A DNA stretch of 64,000 nt from Chionis minor (taxonomy: Eukaryota; Chordata; Aves; Charadriiformes; Chionididae). Shown one piece after another: positions 49,639 through 63,200 of the stretch; position 1 is the stretch's first letter, and each line of letters starts with the position of its first letter. Location of the stretch: assembly GCA_013398295.1 (NCBI GenBank), contig VZSF01008169.1, forward strand, positions 1 to 64,000, in the 5' to 3' direction. Both the position numbers and the translations under genes were made by a program. Below the pieces are notes generated by a model, which saw only the letters and a list, made by a program, of their open reading frames with translations, was not told where the DNA came from and ran no database searches.

Positions 49639-49707
49639 TCCAACCACCTAAAGCATATTGAATATACAGGTTAAGCATTTTATTTAGAGTGATTTGGCCT
49701 TTTAGAA

Positions 49708-50640
49708 AGAGTTTAATACAAAGAGGAAAGCAAAGACCTGCACCTGAAGAGAAATAAGCCCATACACTGGTTGGGACAAACTGGGGACACATCAGCTGAA
49801 AAGAAGCTTTGCAGAAAGACACCTGAGAGTCCTGGTGGACACCAAGTGACCATAAGGCAGCAACATGCCCTTGCAGCAAAGGCAGCCAGTAGCATCCTAG
49901 GCTGCATTGGGAAGAGTGTTGCCAGCAGGATAAGGGAGGTGATCCTTCCCCTCCACTCAGTTTTGCTGTTCATTGCATTTCTTGCACAGCCAATACTGCA
50001 TGTGGGTTGCTGAGGGAGTGAATCAGATCATGAGGTCCTGATTTTTGCCATTTGTGAGGGGATAGGTGGGAGGTGTGGTAGAACAAGGACAGTGATAGCT
50101 TTAACTTAGTAAAGTCTGCATGCTTGACAGCTTGGGCGCCTCGCTGTGTACAAGACAGACATTGAGGTGCTGGAGTGTGTCTGGAGAATGGCAATGAAGC
50201 TGGTGAAGGGTCTACAGAGCAAGTTCTGTGAGGAGCAGCCGAGGGAACTGGAGTTGTTTAGTCTGGAGAAAAGGAAGCTGAGGGGAGACCTTATTGACCT
50301 TATTACTCTCTACAACTACCTGAGAGGAGGTTGTAGCGAGGTGGTGGTTGGACTCTTCTCCCAGGTAACAAGCAATAGGACAAGAGGAAATAACCTCAAG
50401 TTGCACTGGGGAGGTTTAGATTGGATATTAGGAAAAATTACTTCACCAAAAGGGTTGTCAAGCATTGGAACAGGCTGCCCAGGGAAGCGTTTGAGTCACC
50501 ATCCCTGGAGGTATTTAAAAGATGTGTAGATGTGGTGCTGAGGGACATGGTTTAATGGTGGACTTGGCAGTGCTAGATTAACGGTTGAACTTGATGATCT
50601 TAAAGGTCTTTTCCAACCTAAATGATTCTATGATTCTTTC
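49708..50640 (+). mobile_element. CR1 LINE, 5'-truncated, directly upstream of gene B coding exon 1
   Basis: Contains SSILGCIGKSVASRIREVIL and [18 protein letters not shown] from the reverse-transcriptase end, then the 3' UTR and tail ATGATTCTATGATTC. It starts only about 60 bases from the 3' splice site at 49647 and is opposite to gene B. Confidence 0.9.
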
Positions 50641-51897
50641 TGTCTTCAGGCTGTTTGTGCTGCCTTTATGCAAGGCTCTTTGCGTTTATGCACCTTCTTA
50701 TCCCTGACTTCAAGATTCCTTTCCTCTGCACTTTCCCTACTTGGCTTTCCCATGGCAGGAGTTGAATATATTTCACCATTCTTCTCCCTTCCTTTTTGCC
50801 TCATTCACTGTTCTCAATTTCCTCTTCTAGGTGTTTCCTATGGCACCTGCCTCCCGTTTTCAACATACGGCTTTTCTTGTAAAGCAAAACTGTTGAGCTG
50901 TCCCTCCTGGCCACTGACATAGTTCATTAGAAGTAATTGAGAACAAATGGTAAATTTAGTATAATCTTGCTATGTGGGAAACTATCTCCAAGGGATATTT
51001 TTTAGAGATTTGGCTAGAAAACCAATGCTCCAAAGGTCACTGACACTACAAAATACTCTCAGAAACAGACAAGAAACAATTGTGAATTTCAGTTTGTCCT
51101 TGAAACTTGTGCATCAGACATCAGACAGGAGAGGCTTATGTGATCCGCCTATCGAGGGGGTTTTTGGTGGAAGTTGGATTACCTGGCTGTAATGAGGTGG
51201 TTTCCTAACCAAGCCAAATGGGATAGGTCAGAGTGCAGAGAGTGTCTCAGGCATTCTCTAATCAACTCTGAAGTCCCTGCGTGGTAATAGCTCGTTGTTT
51301 ATGTGGCAGGGCAAAGGAGCAAGGCTGAGTATCCAAGCAGTGACCTGGGGCTGCAAAATGCAGAGCTGAAGAGGAATCATGAAATTTCCTTGGAAATACA
51401 GTTCTGTTCCCAAGTGTAATATATCCATTTGTGTAGTTAACAGAGAAGAAAGCTTGCTGCTCGAGGAGACCGGCAAGCAGAGGGGAAGTGGACAAGTGAG
51501 TAAGAGCAACAAGGAAGAGGATTGGGAGTTTATTCTAAGCAGCTGATGACAGACAAGTACAGAGAGATCCTGTTAGCCAAAAGGAGCACCTCTGTTCAAC
51601 TGGAATATCTGTCAAAAAGGACCCATCATCATGATGAGAACCTGATGACAGTGCATGAAAATCATAGATGTGGCTCATCAAATGAATTAGAGAGCTCAGT
51701 GGCATTTGTTTGTATTTAATGGCGAGCTCTTATACTCAGGAGATGTGTAGTCCATGTTGGGAGCACTACAGCAGGAAGGATGGTGTAATTTCTCTTCAGA
51801 CCCAAAGTCTGAAAGGCAGCTAATGAGTAACTATTTTAGAAAATGTGGGAGGTTGTTGCCAAATAAAAGTGATCAGAGGTTCTTCCCTTGAAGGCAG

Positions 51898-51965
51898 AAA
51901 ATAGAAATGAACATGTAGTTCAAAATACAAAATTAGAAAAAATGAAATAGAAATGAACATGTAGT
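51898..51965. repeat. Short direct repeat
   Basis: AATAGAAATGAACATGTAGT occurs twice, 46 bases apart, in AT-rich DNA. Confidence 0.6.
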
Positions 51966-52377
51966 AAGGAATGGCAGATGTAAAAATTTTATTTTTTTTT
52001 AATTTTTTGTGGAATGCTGATTCCTTCTGTTATTAAGAGAGGTGTAGTTTGGATAGCAGACAATTTTTCAGTGGGCAGTTTTTCTATATTGGTCTATGTT
52101 AATGACAAAAAGATTGCAAAGAGGTTAAGAAATGATGTCTTTGTAAAAGAGTTGAGGCAGCATACAATTTGATGGGGGAAAATTCTTTCACTGGGCATTT
52201 AAGAAGCTTAGTGCTGAACAAGAGGAACTGGAATGACTTGTTTGTGATCTCAGCCTAGCCAGTATTGCTGGTAGGTCGGCTGCTGAACGCTGAGCTCAAT
52301 TGTTATCCTTCATGGACAGAGGACATGCACTTCTGAGCAAAACCAGCACTAAATATTTCCAAATTGCTGTTCAGCTC

Positions 52378-52410
52378 GGGGGGGGGGGGGGGGAANNNNN
52401 NNNNNNNNNN
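52378..52410. other. G homopolymer running into a 15-base assembly gap
   Basis: Sixteen G followed by AA and 15 N (52396-52410), about 2.7 kb upstream of the first coding exon of gene B. Real sequence of unknown length is missing here. Confidence 0.9.
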
Positions 52411-54227
52411 GGAGAAAAAAAGGCAAATATTCACAGACTGACATCGTAATGTATAAAACCTACACTGGAGTGGTAGTTGTCCTTCACAATAGGCCATCAA
52501 GTCATCTTCTAGCACTGTTGCTCAACCCGTGATTCATGGGCTGCTAGTGGATGGTTTGTGAGATATGAGAAAGTCTGTATAATGACTGTCAACAGCATAT
52601 TTTTAAGTCCCACACATGTACCTGCACACCTTCTTCAGGACACACGCACAAACACACACAGTCTACTGAAGAGAAGCAAGCCCAAATATTGGAGTTTTTA
52701 ATTATCAGAATTTTTAACCTAAAAACCTCATTACAATAAATAGACTTTTTTTTTTTTAAATTTAAAGCAAGATATGTTATTTATCTTATTGCTAAGAATT
52801 TTACTCACCATTTTCTTATCTCTTTACCTGGTGAGCAGTAACAGAATACAAAATGGTCACTGTTTTCTTTAGTGAAGATTGGGTAGCTTTACACTGAGAA
52901 AAAAATAATAGAAAAGAGATTAAAAACCTTTAGTCAACTTTGTAAAGTGAAAGAAACTGGAATAATACAAGAGAATGAAAAAGGGGGATATTACTAACTG
53001 GAAATTAATAGCTAGAAGTCACACAGATTTCATAAGGAAAATGGCAATGCCAATATACGCGTTTATGGCTGCTAGAAATAAGACATGAATTAAGAAGGCA
53101 TATGTGATTCATGGAAGAGCTAAAAAGATGCAACATTTTTGGTCCATTACTAGATAAAACGGAGCAAAAAGCAATGATGCAGCTAAAGTGAAATGTTTAC
53201 ACTTTTCTTTTTCTCTCTTTACCAAAAACAGCTGATGTTCACACCAGGAAAAAAGTATTCCTGATGATACTCTGTTCAGACAATAATTCTAGATTTGCTG
53301 CAGGGAGCTGCTGGAACTAAATATTTTATAACCATTGGACTTTGGCTCATAGCTGAGATCCTTAAAAAAATAAAACTATCAAAAAAAACCCCCTACTGAC
53401 AATATTTTTAAAGTTATTGATTAGTAAGAAAATTCAAAAAAATGTGATTGGAAGAAATCTGGTATGCTAACGGGTAAAAAAACATAGCATGAATGACCTG
53501 AGGAATTTCAGACCTGTGGAGTTTGAGTCCAATATCAGCCTGAGGAGGAATAATTAAATGCTCCACAGGATACTCAGTCATGAAAGAAAAATTGTGAAAA
53601 ACTGTTAAAAGATTAAGTTGTGTAATTGAATTCAGTTACTCGACATGACAAACTAACATGACAGTCTTAGAAGATCAACATTGTAAGTCTCATGATACTC
53701 GGATTTTAACAAGATTTGCTCTGCTACTTGATATTTTGGTTAAGAAATTAAAATTATATACATGAACTATTGCAACAGTTAAGTAGATTAAAAATTAAAT
53801 GCATGGATTAAGTAGATTAAAAATTGGGTAATTATTGCATCTCAGACTATAACGGCAAAGAACTAGAAGGCAACTCCTGGATTTACAAATACAGTTCTTG
53901 CTACTGTGCACCTTTGCATCACATCATGATTAAGCTGTGATCATGTTTTTAAACTGTTTTTTGACTCTCTAGTTAGTCATTGCTCGTGACAGATCATTGC
54001 TGATAAGGGTTTTAGAGAAATCAGTTCCTGGCATTACACTCCATGCCAGCTTTCAACACTGGTATTGCTGGGCATGGGCTCGTATTGAAAAATACTGCCA
54101 TCTAGACTGATGGATTGGTAAATAAAAATCACAGGCTGTGAATTTTGGATTATTTTTTATTGTTTGGGAAAGTAAATGCTGTCACGCTGCATATCGTGCC
54201 CAGAGAATGGAGGTAAACAACTGAAGA

Positions 54228-54595
54228 ATCATAGAACAGAATCATAGAATCACTTGGGTTGGAAGAGACCTTCAAGATCATCGAGTCCAACCATAAACCT
54301 ATGCCAAAACCACCCCTAAAATATGTCCCTCAGCATCACGTCTACCCATCTTTTAAATACCTCCAGGGACGGTGATTCCACCACCTTCCTGGGCAGCCTG
54401 TTCCAATGCTTGATAACCCTTTTGGTAAAGAAGTTTTTCCTAATATCCAACCTAAACCTCCCCTGGTGCAACTTGAGGCCGTTTCCTCTTGTCCTATCGC
54501 TTGTTCCTTGGGAGAAGACATTGGCCCCCACCTGGCTATAACCTCCTTTCAGGTAGTTGTAGAGAGTGATAAGGTCTCCCTTCAACCTTCTTCCA
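54228..54595 (-). mobile_element. CR1 LINE 3' fragment, antisense
   Basis: Starts with the inverted tail (AATCATAGAATCACTTGGG) and runs into TGGGCAGCCTGTTCCAATGC and GTAGTTGTAGAGAGTGATAA. It is close to the 11.6 kb copy in sequence. Confidence 0.9.
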
Positions 54596-54599
54596 TTGC

Positions 54600-57500
54600 T
54601 TCCAGAAGCAATGACTGAAAGACTTTGAAGTCTTGCTAGTGTATTACTAGTGACTTTTGAAGTGCCAAGGAACTTGTTAGTGTTTGTTTCGACATATGCC
54701 GTTGGGAGAATAGTATTTTCAAGTATATATATTATATTCAATATATAGGTGGGGGTATTATTTAAAGAGTACAGAGTTTCATTGGTGCTGCACGCACAGT
54801 TCAAGAAGGTTATTGAGAAAATGGAGAAGGCTGAGAAGAAGTCTTCCTGGATAATCATGAGAATGGAAAAGAGGGAATGCAGAGCAAGAAGTGAAGAGAG
54901 GACTTTTTAGGCTAGGAGTATGAAGGCTCAGAGTGTAAATGATTGCTCCCCAAAGATATAACCTGAGACTGGAAGAGGAGCAGTGATAGTTAAACAAAGC
55001 AGTAGTGGTGGAACAAGAAGTAGCCATGAAAAAATGAAGTCCAGTATGTTGTTCTTAAATAGCCACCCAGCTGGAGTCACAGGGCAAAAAACATAGCTAG
55101 TTTTACGATGGAGTTTCATTACATTTTAACATGGCAGTGAGAAGTGGCATGGAAGAGGGCTCATGACCTAGACTTTGAATTCCACTTCTTCACCCTGTGT
55201 GTCAAAGAGGCCAAATGGGAAGTTAAAGGGTCACCTCAGCAGCCTATGCCGAGGTGTGCAACAGCCTTGGTTAATACCTTTTCTGTTCAAAACAAGCAGC
55301 AGTAGAGCAGGAACAGCTCCTTCTGCAGCAATAATCTGCAGTGCCAGCTTGTTTCCATCTGTCAACAGAGCTAAGCATGCCATCCTCTGTCTCTTCAGTC
55401 TTAGGCGACCTTTCCCATTTTCAGGTCTGCTTTTCTCCCTTCAGTACTGAAGTTTAAGTTCTTTACCTTCTTTCAAGTCTTTTCGATTTTCACCATTTAT
55501 GGTTGTTTTCCACCTTTTCCTGCTTTACCAATCCAACCATACTTCCCATATTTCCTGCACTGGCGCTGTCTTTAAACAGAGGGTATTTTTGTCATTTCTG
55601 TCTTTCCAATGTTTTATTTTAGCCTTTCGTGTTTTTCAGTAGTTTGACGTAGTGCTCAGTTAACAGAGTGTAAAGGCAACGCAAAGGAGAAGATGCCATC
55701 CAGAGTTTAGCGCAAAAGCCTTGGGTATAGAAGTTACAGGTTAAATTTCGTGTTCTTTCAAGAAATTCTTGCATGGCTTTGAGCCCGAGGCACTTAGAGA
55801 ACACTTGCTAATTGCTCACCCAAGCATTGTAACATTATCCAAAATGGTAAAAGAAACTAAGGAAAAAAATATTACAATAGCGTCTTTAGGCCTCACAAAG
55901 GGGATCATGTACATATTTACCAATATGCAAATACCTGAAAGTACAGTATAGGGAATTTTTGGTTTGCTTTATTTGAATGTAATTATGTAGAGGTTGTCTG
56001 GCCTATTCTTTTCAAGTATATGAAGAATACCATTTTTTCCAGCCACAGTCCCTGTTCAGTAGCTCAGACATAGTATTTGTCCAGACTATCAAATACTGAA
56101 AACAAGTGTGCACAGCACCGGCCAAAGTGCTGGTAGTATGGTGTACTAATTCAGGTAGCAGAATAATTGGCAGAATTGATAAAAGACTTAATTTCATCTC
56201 CAGCTCCTCCCCATAAACAACCCATAGTGGGATACTGATTCTGAGTGAATCTGCTTCTCTACAAACAGGTAATAATATATAAAGCACCTTGGCATTAGGC
56301 AGTCTGCTTTCCTGCTGGCTCATCAACTCTGAGGTACAGTGAAGTTCTCTGGGAGGAAACTGGCCTTAATTGTATAGTTCTGAAACCCACAAATTTAACA
56401 CTAGATAAAACAATTTCATAGTGGGGCAAAGATGTCTAGAACATTTTGTAGATTTCCTTCTCCAAACCACCCAATATGAAGTAGTAACCAAAGCAAGGCA
56501 GGGCTCATATATGTTGTCTGGTCTGGCTAATAGAGTTTTCTGAGTATCTCCTGACCTCCTAAACTGAATCTGAGACAGTGGACTAGGGCATCAACCTGAA
56601 ATAAGAACTCAGAGTAGTGATACAAATTTTTTTTCTTGAGGCATTTAATGTGGAAAGTGCTCCAATAAAAGGTTAGTAAGTACACAGAGTTGTACATATA
56701 TTTGTTCATCATTGAAGGATGTAGTAAGATTTGGGCTTTTAAGGTGTTTAGGTCAATTGCTTATAAATAGTGAACAACATAAATAAATTGTGAGATTATA
56801 GTAGAGAAACCCTATTAAATATCAACTCCTTGGTTCCCACTTCAGAACTTTGTGCAGTATCTGCTCTGATTTTCCAAATAATAGGGTCCTCACCTTGACC
56901 CTGCACTCAGTATGTTTAAATTTATAGACACAGTTATGATCACTTAATCTGACTACAAGCATCATAAAAAAACCCAACAAACATGATTCAGATTTGGGAA
57001 GCGGCTGTGCTAATTTTGTGCTAACTAGGCATACCATCTGCCCACTTGTCTGTCTTTCCAGGAGGACCTTCACTGTTCCTCTTCACGATTAGGCTACTGC
57101 TAAATTTAGCCAACTCTAAGACCAACACTATTCTCCTTTTGCCATTTCCAAAGTGCAGAATAACCCTTGCTGATGACTAGTTCAAGTTTCTCTGTATATG
57201 TTAGTCTACCAAAATATATCTTGTTTGCCACATTCTTTCATATAAAAGCTCTGTAATTCTCCTCCACTTTTATTCTTCCTTTACATTTGCAGTGCTCCTA
57301 ATAATGCTTGATTTTGTAACCTAATTTATCCTCCTTTTTTATTTCCGCTGTTATTTGTGTTCTCATGCATTTTTTGTTTAAAAAAAGAAAGGAAAAAAGT
57401 CCAGATTCCATGGGCAAATACTGTCATTTTGTTCTTCTTTTAAAAACACAGGGATGTATTCAGTCTTAAATTACCTTAGCCCCACTAAATCCACCCTGTT

Positions 57501-59589
57501 TTCCTAGCTGCGTTACGTTATCACAGCCCAGAAATTCTCATCTGCTGCTGGGATTTCCTGCTATTGAAAAGTTTTAAGCCTTGTAGCTGCTGCCAGGGTC
57601 TCCTCAGGATCACCCTGAGTGCTGCTGTTTGCTTCTCGCTGTTGACTCAGACCGTACCATTCAGCCTGTCTTTTTTTTAAGCAGGAGTCCTTACAGTCCT
57701 CCAGTCCCAACCGGCGGTTAGCCAGGACGCTTGCCCGAAAACCCTACCAAGTTTTCAGCCACTTACCACTCTGAATGCAGAAAGGGTTGCTGCTTTGCAA
57801 GCTCCGTTCAGCCAGCTCCCTGTCAAATCCTGGTTGCTACTGGCTCTTTTCACTTGGAATTAGTCCCACAACGGTGGGTGCGGACCTGCCCACACGGTGT
57901 CTAATTATAGGCTTCGTGTGGGTGGGTGAGAACCTTTGTAAGAATGATACCATTATTGCTGGATATAGCAGATGTTGCCTTTTCTTTTCTCTCATCATAT
58001 CTGATTGATCAAAATGTTCACCTCTCAAAGTTCTGGTCTGGGTTTGAAGAAAAGGTAGATGAGGCTGTTTTAGCTCTCAGAGGGGTTATTGCGTGTAATG
58101 TTCACAACAGTCAACATGAAACGCCTGCCTGAGTTAGCTGGTTACTCCTATTGCAGGCGACGGGCTGAGCCTCCTCTGTGGGGAAATTCAGAATAGGAGC
58201 TTAATTTTGCTGCTCAGTGTCAACCGCTGGAAGCCAGCAGCTGTCTCTGTTACCTGTCTGATGTACATGCCCTGTGAAGCAAACCCTTGTACATTTTCAT
58301 ATAATCAAGCCTATTTTTATTTTTTACAGAGAGCGGGCTAGTTTCTTTTAAAAGGCGAGGAGTAAGAAAAATTGTATTATAACTTGGGGACGATATAGCT
58401 GCCTAAACTTTTATTAGCTTTTTCTAGTGGTTACCTGAGCTCTGTCTACCCACTACCATTTTGACTAATTATGTCCTCCTGGGCTGCGTGGGATTCACAG
58501 GTTAGCTGTCTCTGTAACAAGCTCTCTCATTGCTTGGCTTGCTCTGAATATAACTCGCACCTACTGACAATATAGTGATTAGCTTAAAGCAGAGAAACCA
58601 CAGCCCTTCAAATTCAAAATCGTGTCAGGAGGAGAAGGATAGGATGATGATAATCACATCATTAATCTTTTTCTCTGTAATGGCTTTGTGACTTGTCCAT
58701 CATGTGACTCCCAGGTTCTCTTCTGTGGTTTGGAGGTTGTGGGTCACAACTCTGTCACAACCCAGGTCTTTCGGTTCCTGGGCAAGAGCCCAAGTCACTA
58801 CACTGCTGTCTACAGGATGGGTGCTGCCATAATCACCTATTGGGGCAACTGTGTAAGAGCAACTGTCATCCTTATACATGGAGTGATGCAAGTGCCTGAG
58901 GGCAGGAAGTAACTTGGGTTGAATCTACGGTTCATGTAAGAAGCCAATTTGTGGTCTTGAGATACGTGCATTGCCTGAGAGAAGATATAATTTCAGAAAT
59001 AACACCAAAAATACGTTTTCCCATATACGGAGCTGTACATAATGCACTCGGCCTGGTAGCCATTGTAAAAACCAAGTCAAGAGTGCCTGCCATTCCTTGT
59101 AGCACGTGGCACCTACACAAATGCCTGGATCTGGGTCTGGTCCATATTGGTAAATTGGTGCAAGCCATCGCCATATTTGATGGTAATCACTAGAAGGAAG
59201 TCTCAGAGGAACCCAGAGGAAGCAGTAGCTAGTCAGTGACTGGATCTCATATTTAATTACTGCTTACACTGAATACACATATGTAATTTCAGATAAGACA
59301 GAACAGATCTCGCTAATAAATTATCTTCAGTTTAGTCTATGTTCATTGCCTTCAAGATGGAAATTTGGCAGCAGTTATGGGACCTGTATCTCCTCAGATG
59401 ATGTAGCTTGTTAGATAAGTCTAGGAAGGAATGAGGTTGGGGAGCCATGAAAAGACATAAGGAATGTCATGTGCCCCATTTGTCAAAATATTGGCATGTA
59501 AGTTAAATGGACAGCAGCCAGTGAAACTGGTGCCTCTGTTAAAGATGAAGCATCTTCAGAAATTGCTGAACAGCATTGTGTGAAAATCA
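54600..59589. other. No recognisable gene
   Basis: AT-rich DNA with scattered short open frames lacking motifs or splice support. In human the gene beyond PNLIPRP3 is CCDC172, but I could not find coiled-coil exons here on either strand. Confidence 0.45.
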
Positions 59590-60215
59590 GACCCCTTTGA
59601 AAAGCCAAGAAGGCCAGTGGCATCCTGGGGTGCATCAAGAGGAGTGTGGCCAGCAGGTGGAGGGAGGTCATCCTCCCCCTCTACTCTGCCCTGGTGAGGC
59701 CACAACTCGAGTCCTGTGTCCAGTTCTGGGCTCCCCAGTTTAAGAGAGACAGGGAACTGCTGGAGAGGGGACAGCGAAGGACTACAGAGATGATTAGGGG
59801 TCTGGAACACCTTTCTGATGAGGAAGGGCTGAGGGATTTGGGTCTTTTTAGTCTGGAGAAGAGAAAGCTGAGGGGGGATCTCACCAATGCTTGAAAATGC
59901 TTAAAGGGAGGGTGCCGGGAGGAGGGGGCAGGCTTTTTTCAGTGGTGCCTAGTGACAGGACAAGAGGTAACGGGCACAAACTTGAATGTACAAAGTTCCA
60001 TCTGAACGTGAGGAGGAACTGCTTTACTCTGAGGGTGGCAGAGCACTGGCACAGGCTGCCCAGAGAGGTGGTGGAGTCTCCGACTGCAGAGACATTCCAA
60101 ACCCTCCTGGACACCACCCTGTGCAACCTGCTGTAGGTGGACCTGCTCTGGCAAGGGGGTTGGACCAGATGATCTCCAGAGGCCCCTTCCAACCCATGTA
60201 GCTCTGTGAAATCTT
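59590..60215 (+). mobile_element. CR1 LINE, 5'-truncated, of a different subfamily
   Basis: Encodes [20 protein letters not shown] and [14 protein letters not shown], then a 3' UTR ending in GGACCAGATGATCTCCAGAG. The tail differs from the copies at 11.6, 50 and 54 kb (ATCTCCAGAGG, no ATTCTATG repeat). It is less diverged than the other copies here. Confidence 0.9.
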
Positions 60216-63200
60216 GTTTTAGGGGACCAGGATTGCTGGATATGCTCAAATATTTTGCTTTGCTTTCCACAGAGTTAGTTCTTTGTGCGCGGGAGTTGAA
60301 ACAGTGCCACCGAGCTGCCCCCCCGGGCAGTACAGTTACAAGTTGAAACACAAGTACACACTTGCAAGAATACCTCCAGGGACAAATGTACACAAATAGC
60401 TGCAAACTGCATTTGGCAAGAGTATAAGTTTGCTATCTTCTTTAGTCTGCTTTTTTATCTGCTCTGTATGTTGGTGAGTGGCAACGTGGCCTGTACAGGG
60501 GGCCCATATACATTTTCAACACAGAGTTTCACTGTTGGTGTATTTCAGAGAGAATACGCAGTGGTGCAGATTAAATTAATGTAAACCAGTATAAGTCAGA
60601 ATTAATAATAAAAAGATTTTCTAGCCCATGTTGTAGGGTTTTGAGGTCTAGCTTCTTTTAGGAATGGACAATTTTCCTGTGTCTGGTTTTATGTCTTAAG
60701 AGGAACAGTAGGTTTTTATTGGCAGTAAGAGAAGGCTGGCTTTTGCAGTTGTCTCTGATAATATGCAAGTGAGCACACAGCTGGTTTTATAAATGTCATC
60801 TTGAGAGTTATCAAGGACATAAACGCATTCTGATAGTAGTGGCCTTCACATAGGTTGGAAAAAGAAGATCATGTTCTCCAAAGGAATCTCAGCAACTGTG
60901 TTTCAAGTGCAGCGATATATAAATTATGAAGGCTTTCATAGAAAGATAATTGAATACAATTGTAAAAGCAACACTTTTCTCTCTCATTTCAATTTTAGAT
61001 TAAAGGTGGTTAATGAATTTCTTAGCTTGGATTGAGGTCATCTCGAAGTAGTTTTGTGTATTCCATCCCCTAGAGAATTGCTAATACATATAAACAAAGA
61101 CCACTCACCTTCTTGAAGAATCTTACCTTTTGTCTCTGAATGACTGAGCCATGAATAAAAGACTTGATATTTCTATTGTCAAACTCTGATGTGTTCATTC
61201 TGGTCAAGTGAACAAATCTTACACTGAATAGAGGCAAAACCAATTTGCCTTAGTGCATCCTTCCCAGTATTGCACAGCAACAATAAAAGGAATATTTTTG
61301 AAATGATAAATATTTATCACCTTCCATCATACACGTTGTCTGCTAACTGAATCAGTCAAAGTAAGCAAAGGTAATGTTAACTTCTGGTTTTGTGAGCTGG
61401 AGACTTACAGAGCATAGTATCATTCAAAGGTAATAACACTAGGAGAGAGTTTTAGAGCAGATGATGACAGTAACTGAAGACAGAGAGGAGTCAGTAGGAA
61501 AAGCCAGGCTTTCTTTACAAGTAGTGGGCAGAATTAAAGGGAAGAGGGTGAAATCCATTATTCTGAATGCTTGATCTCCTATTAATGCTAGAATATTAAA
61601 CTTATTTGAAAGAAGCAGGTGAAATAAAAGGGAATAACTGCAGATTTGCCTTGGAGATTGAAAGGCAAATGCAAATCTTCTTGAATGTTTGGATCAATAC
61701 AAGAATGGCTCTGAGCAGGTTGGATACAGACCAGTGGCGCACGCACAACGAAGGTAGCCATGTAGAGCTCTGGACAGCTCCTGCATTTCGTCCCAAGCTT
61801 TCCTAGTGACTGAAAAAGGAAAAATTATGGGATGAAAAGGAGACTGACAGCAATGCCAGCCTGTATTTTCACATATTGCTTACGCTTCCGGTGTTGCAAG
61901 ACACTTGCCCCATCCAGCCTTGCGGTAGCTGGGAGGAGAGATGTGTTTTTCTGCAGCACAGCCGTGTAGGCGTGCTCTGTTTGTGCAAGGGTTGGTGATG
62001 ATGCATGTTCTTTCTGGAAGATTTTAGATCTTTGATAGTTAAAGATAAAGAACAGATTCTTGGCTCTGTTTTGTCTTGGCAATATGCCATGAAAATAGAT
62101 TTGGGCATGCTATCAACTTCTGCTTCCCAATTATTGGAAACAGCATAACTTAAAGCAGCTTGGAGACTATTTGAGAGTACGAAGTTAGTACAAAAGAAGA
62201 AGAGAGCCACAAGTTTTGTAGAGTCTCCATACAGATAGATTTGCTGATAGGTCAGTGAGCAATTGTTTACCCTCCCAGTGGTAACTCCAACCCCCCTCAG
62301 CTTTGGTTTTGGAAGAGTAACTCAAATGTTGGGAATGCACAAAGATTTTCACTTTTGCTTCTGTTCGAGGAGCCTGCCAAACATAGCTGTTAGAGCCAGG
62401 GGTTGCACCAAATACACTGCCTGCATTAAAGTCTAACCAAATCCACCTTCCAAAGATTTTATTTTACCTTTTATATAACAAACACATGTCTGAGAACTGG
62501 AGCCTGCTGTAGGAAAAATCAGTAATTTGCTCTGAAGGAAGAGAGTGGGGAACTGTAGGTAAATCACTATATAAGTATCTAGGAGGAAAGGCAAGAGGAA
62601 GGGAGTGAGGCGATGCCCCTGCAAGAATGATAACTGGGAAAACAGACTTGGTCCCAGGCCATGTGATCTCACAGGTGGGTTGGTAACTGGTATAACGCAA
62701 CTGTGGTCTGAAAAAAATTAAAACCAGATCTCAGATCTACCAGAAGTACCTTCAGGATGTGTGTTCTCAGGCATTGAGCCACCGTCATCATTCACTCACT
62801 TCTGGTATGCCAAAGATAAAGACTCTAACCTAAATTAAATATAAAAGGAGAAGTCAGAAAAACTTAACAAAATGCAACTGTGTAGAAAAGAATTATCTTT
62901 TCTTGGGGAAGTGGAAGCCTGAAGAGAGAAACTAAAACTGATTAAAAATCATGTGGGAACATGTGAAATACAGATTATCTAGAGAGGAAAAAAAAAAGCC
63001 TGACATATTTTTATCTGGAGAAAATTAAGGATTTTCCTGTGGAGTTTCTGTATGGAAAGATGCTTGCAAGTGGTGGGGCTATAAAATGGTACAATCAGAA
63101 AGGAGATAGTCTTAAAGGCAGAATGAAGGCACTGGGGAGGCTGTCTGTACAAAAGCCTTGTCAAGCTTCGTCTCTAACAAAGATGACAGACCAAAAGGAC

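Larger units (their letters stand above)
50641..54227. other. Upstream region of gene B
   Basis: No confident exon. It holds the gap at 52.4 kb and two weak candidate 5' exons near 52.8 and 53.2 kb below a TATA-like site at 53324-53330 (see findings). Confidence 0.4.

Noticed and set aside
54316..54858. 180-codon minus-strand open frame
   Set aside because: Its C-terminal part is the CR1 reverse-transcriptase end and 3' UTR ([16 protein letters not shown]). The rest is flanking DNA read through by chance.
58951..59193. Stretch open on both strands for about 80 codons
   Set aside because: No motif on either strand and no splice context. Probably a chance gap in stop codons.
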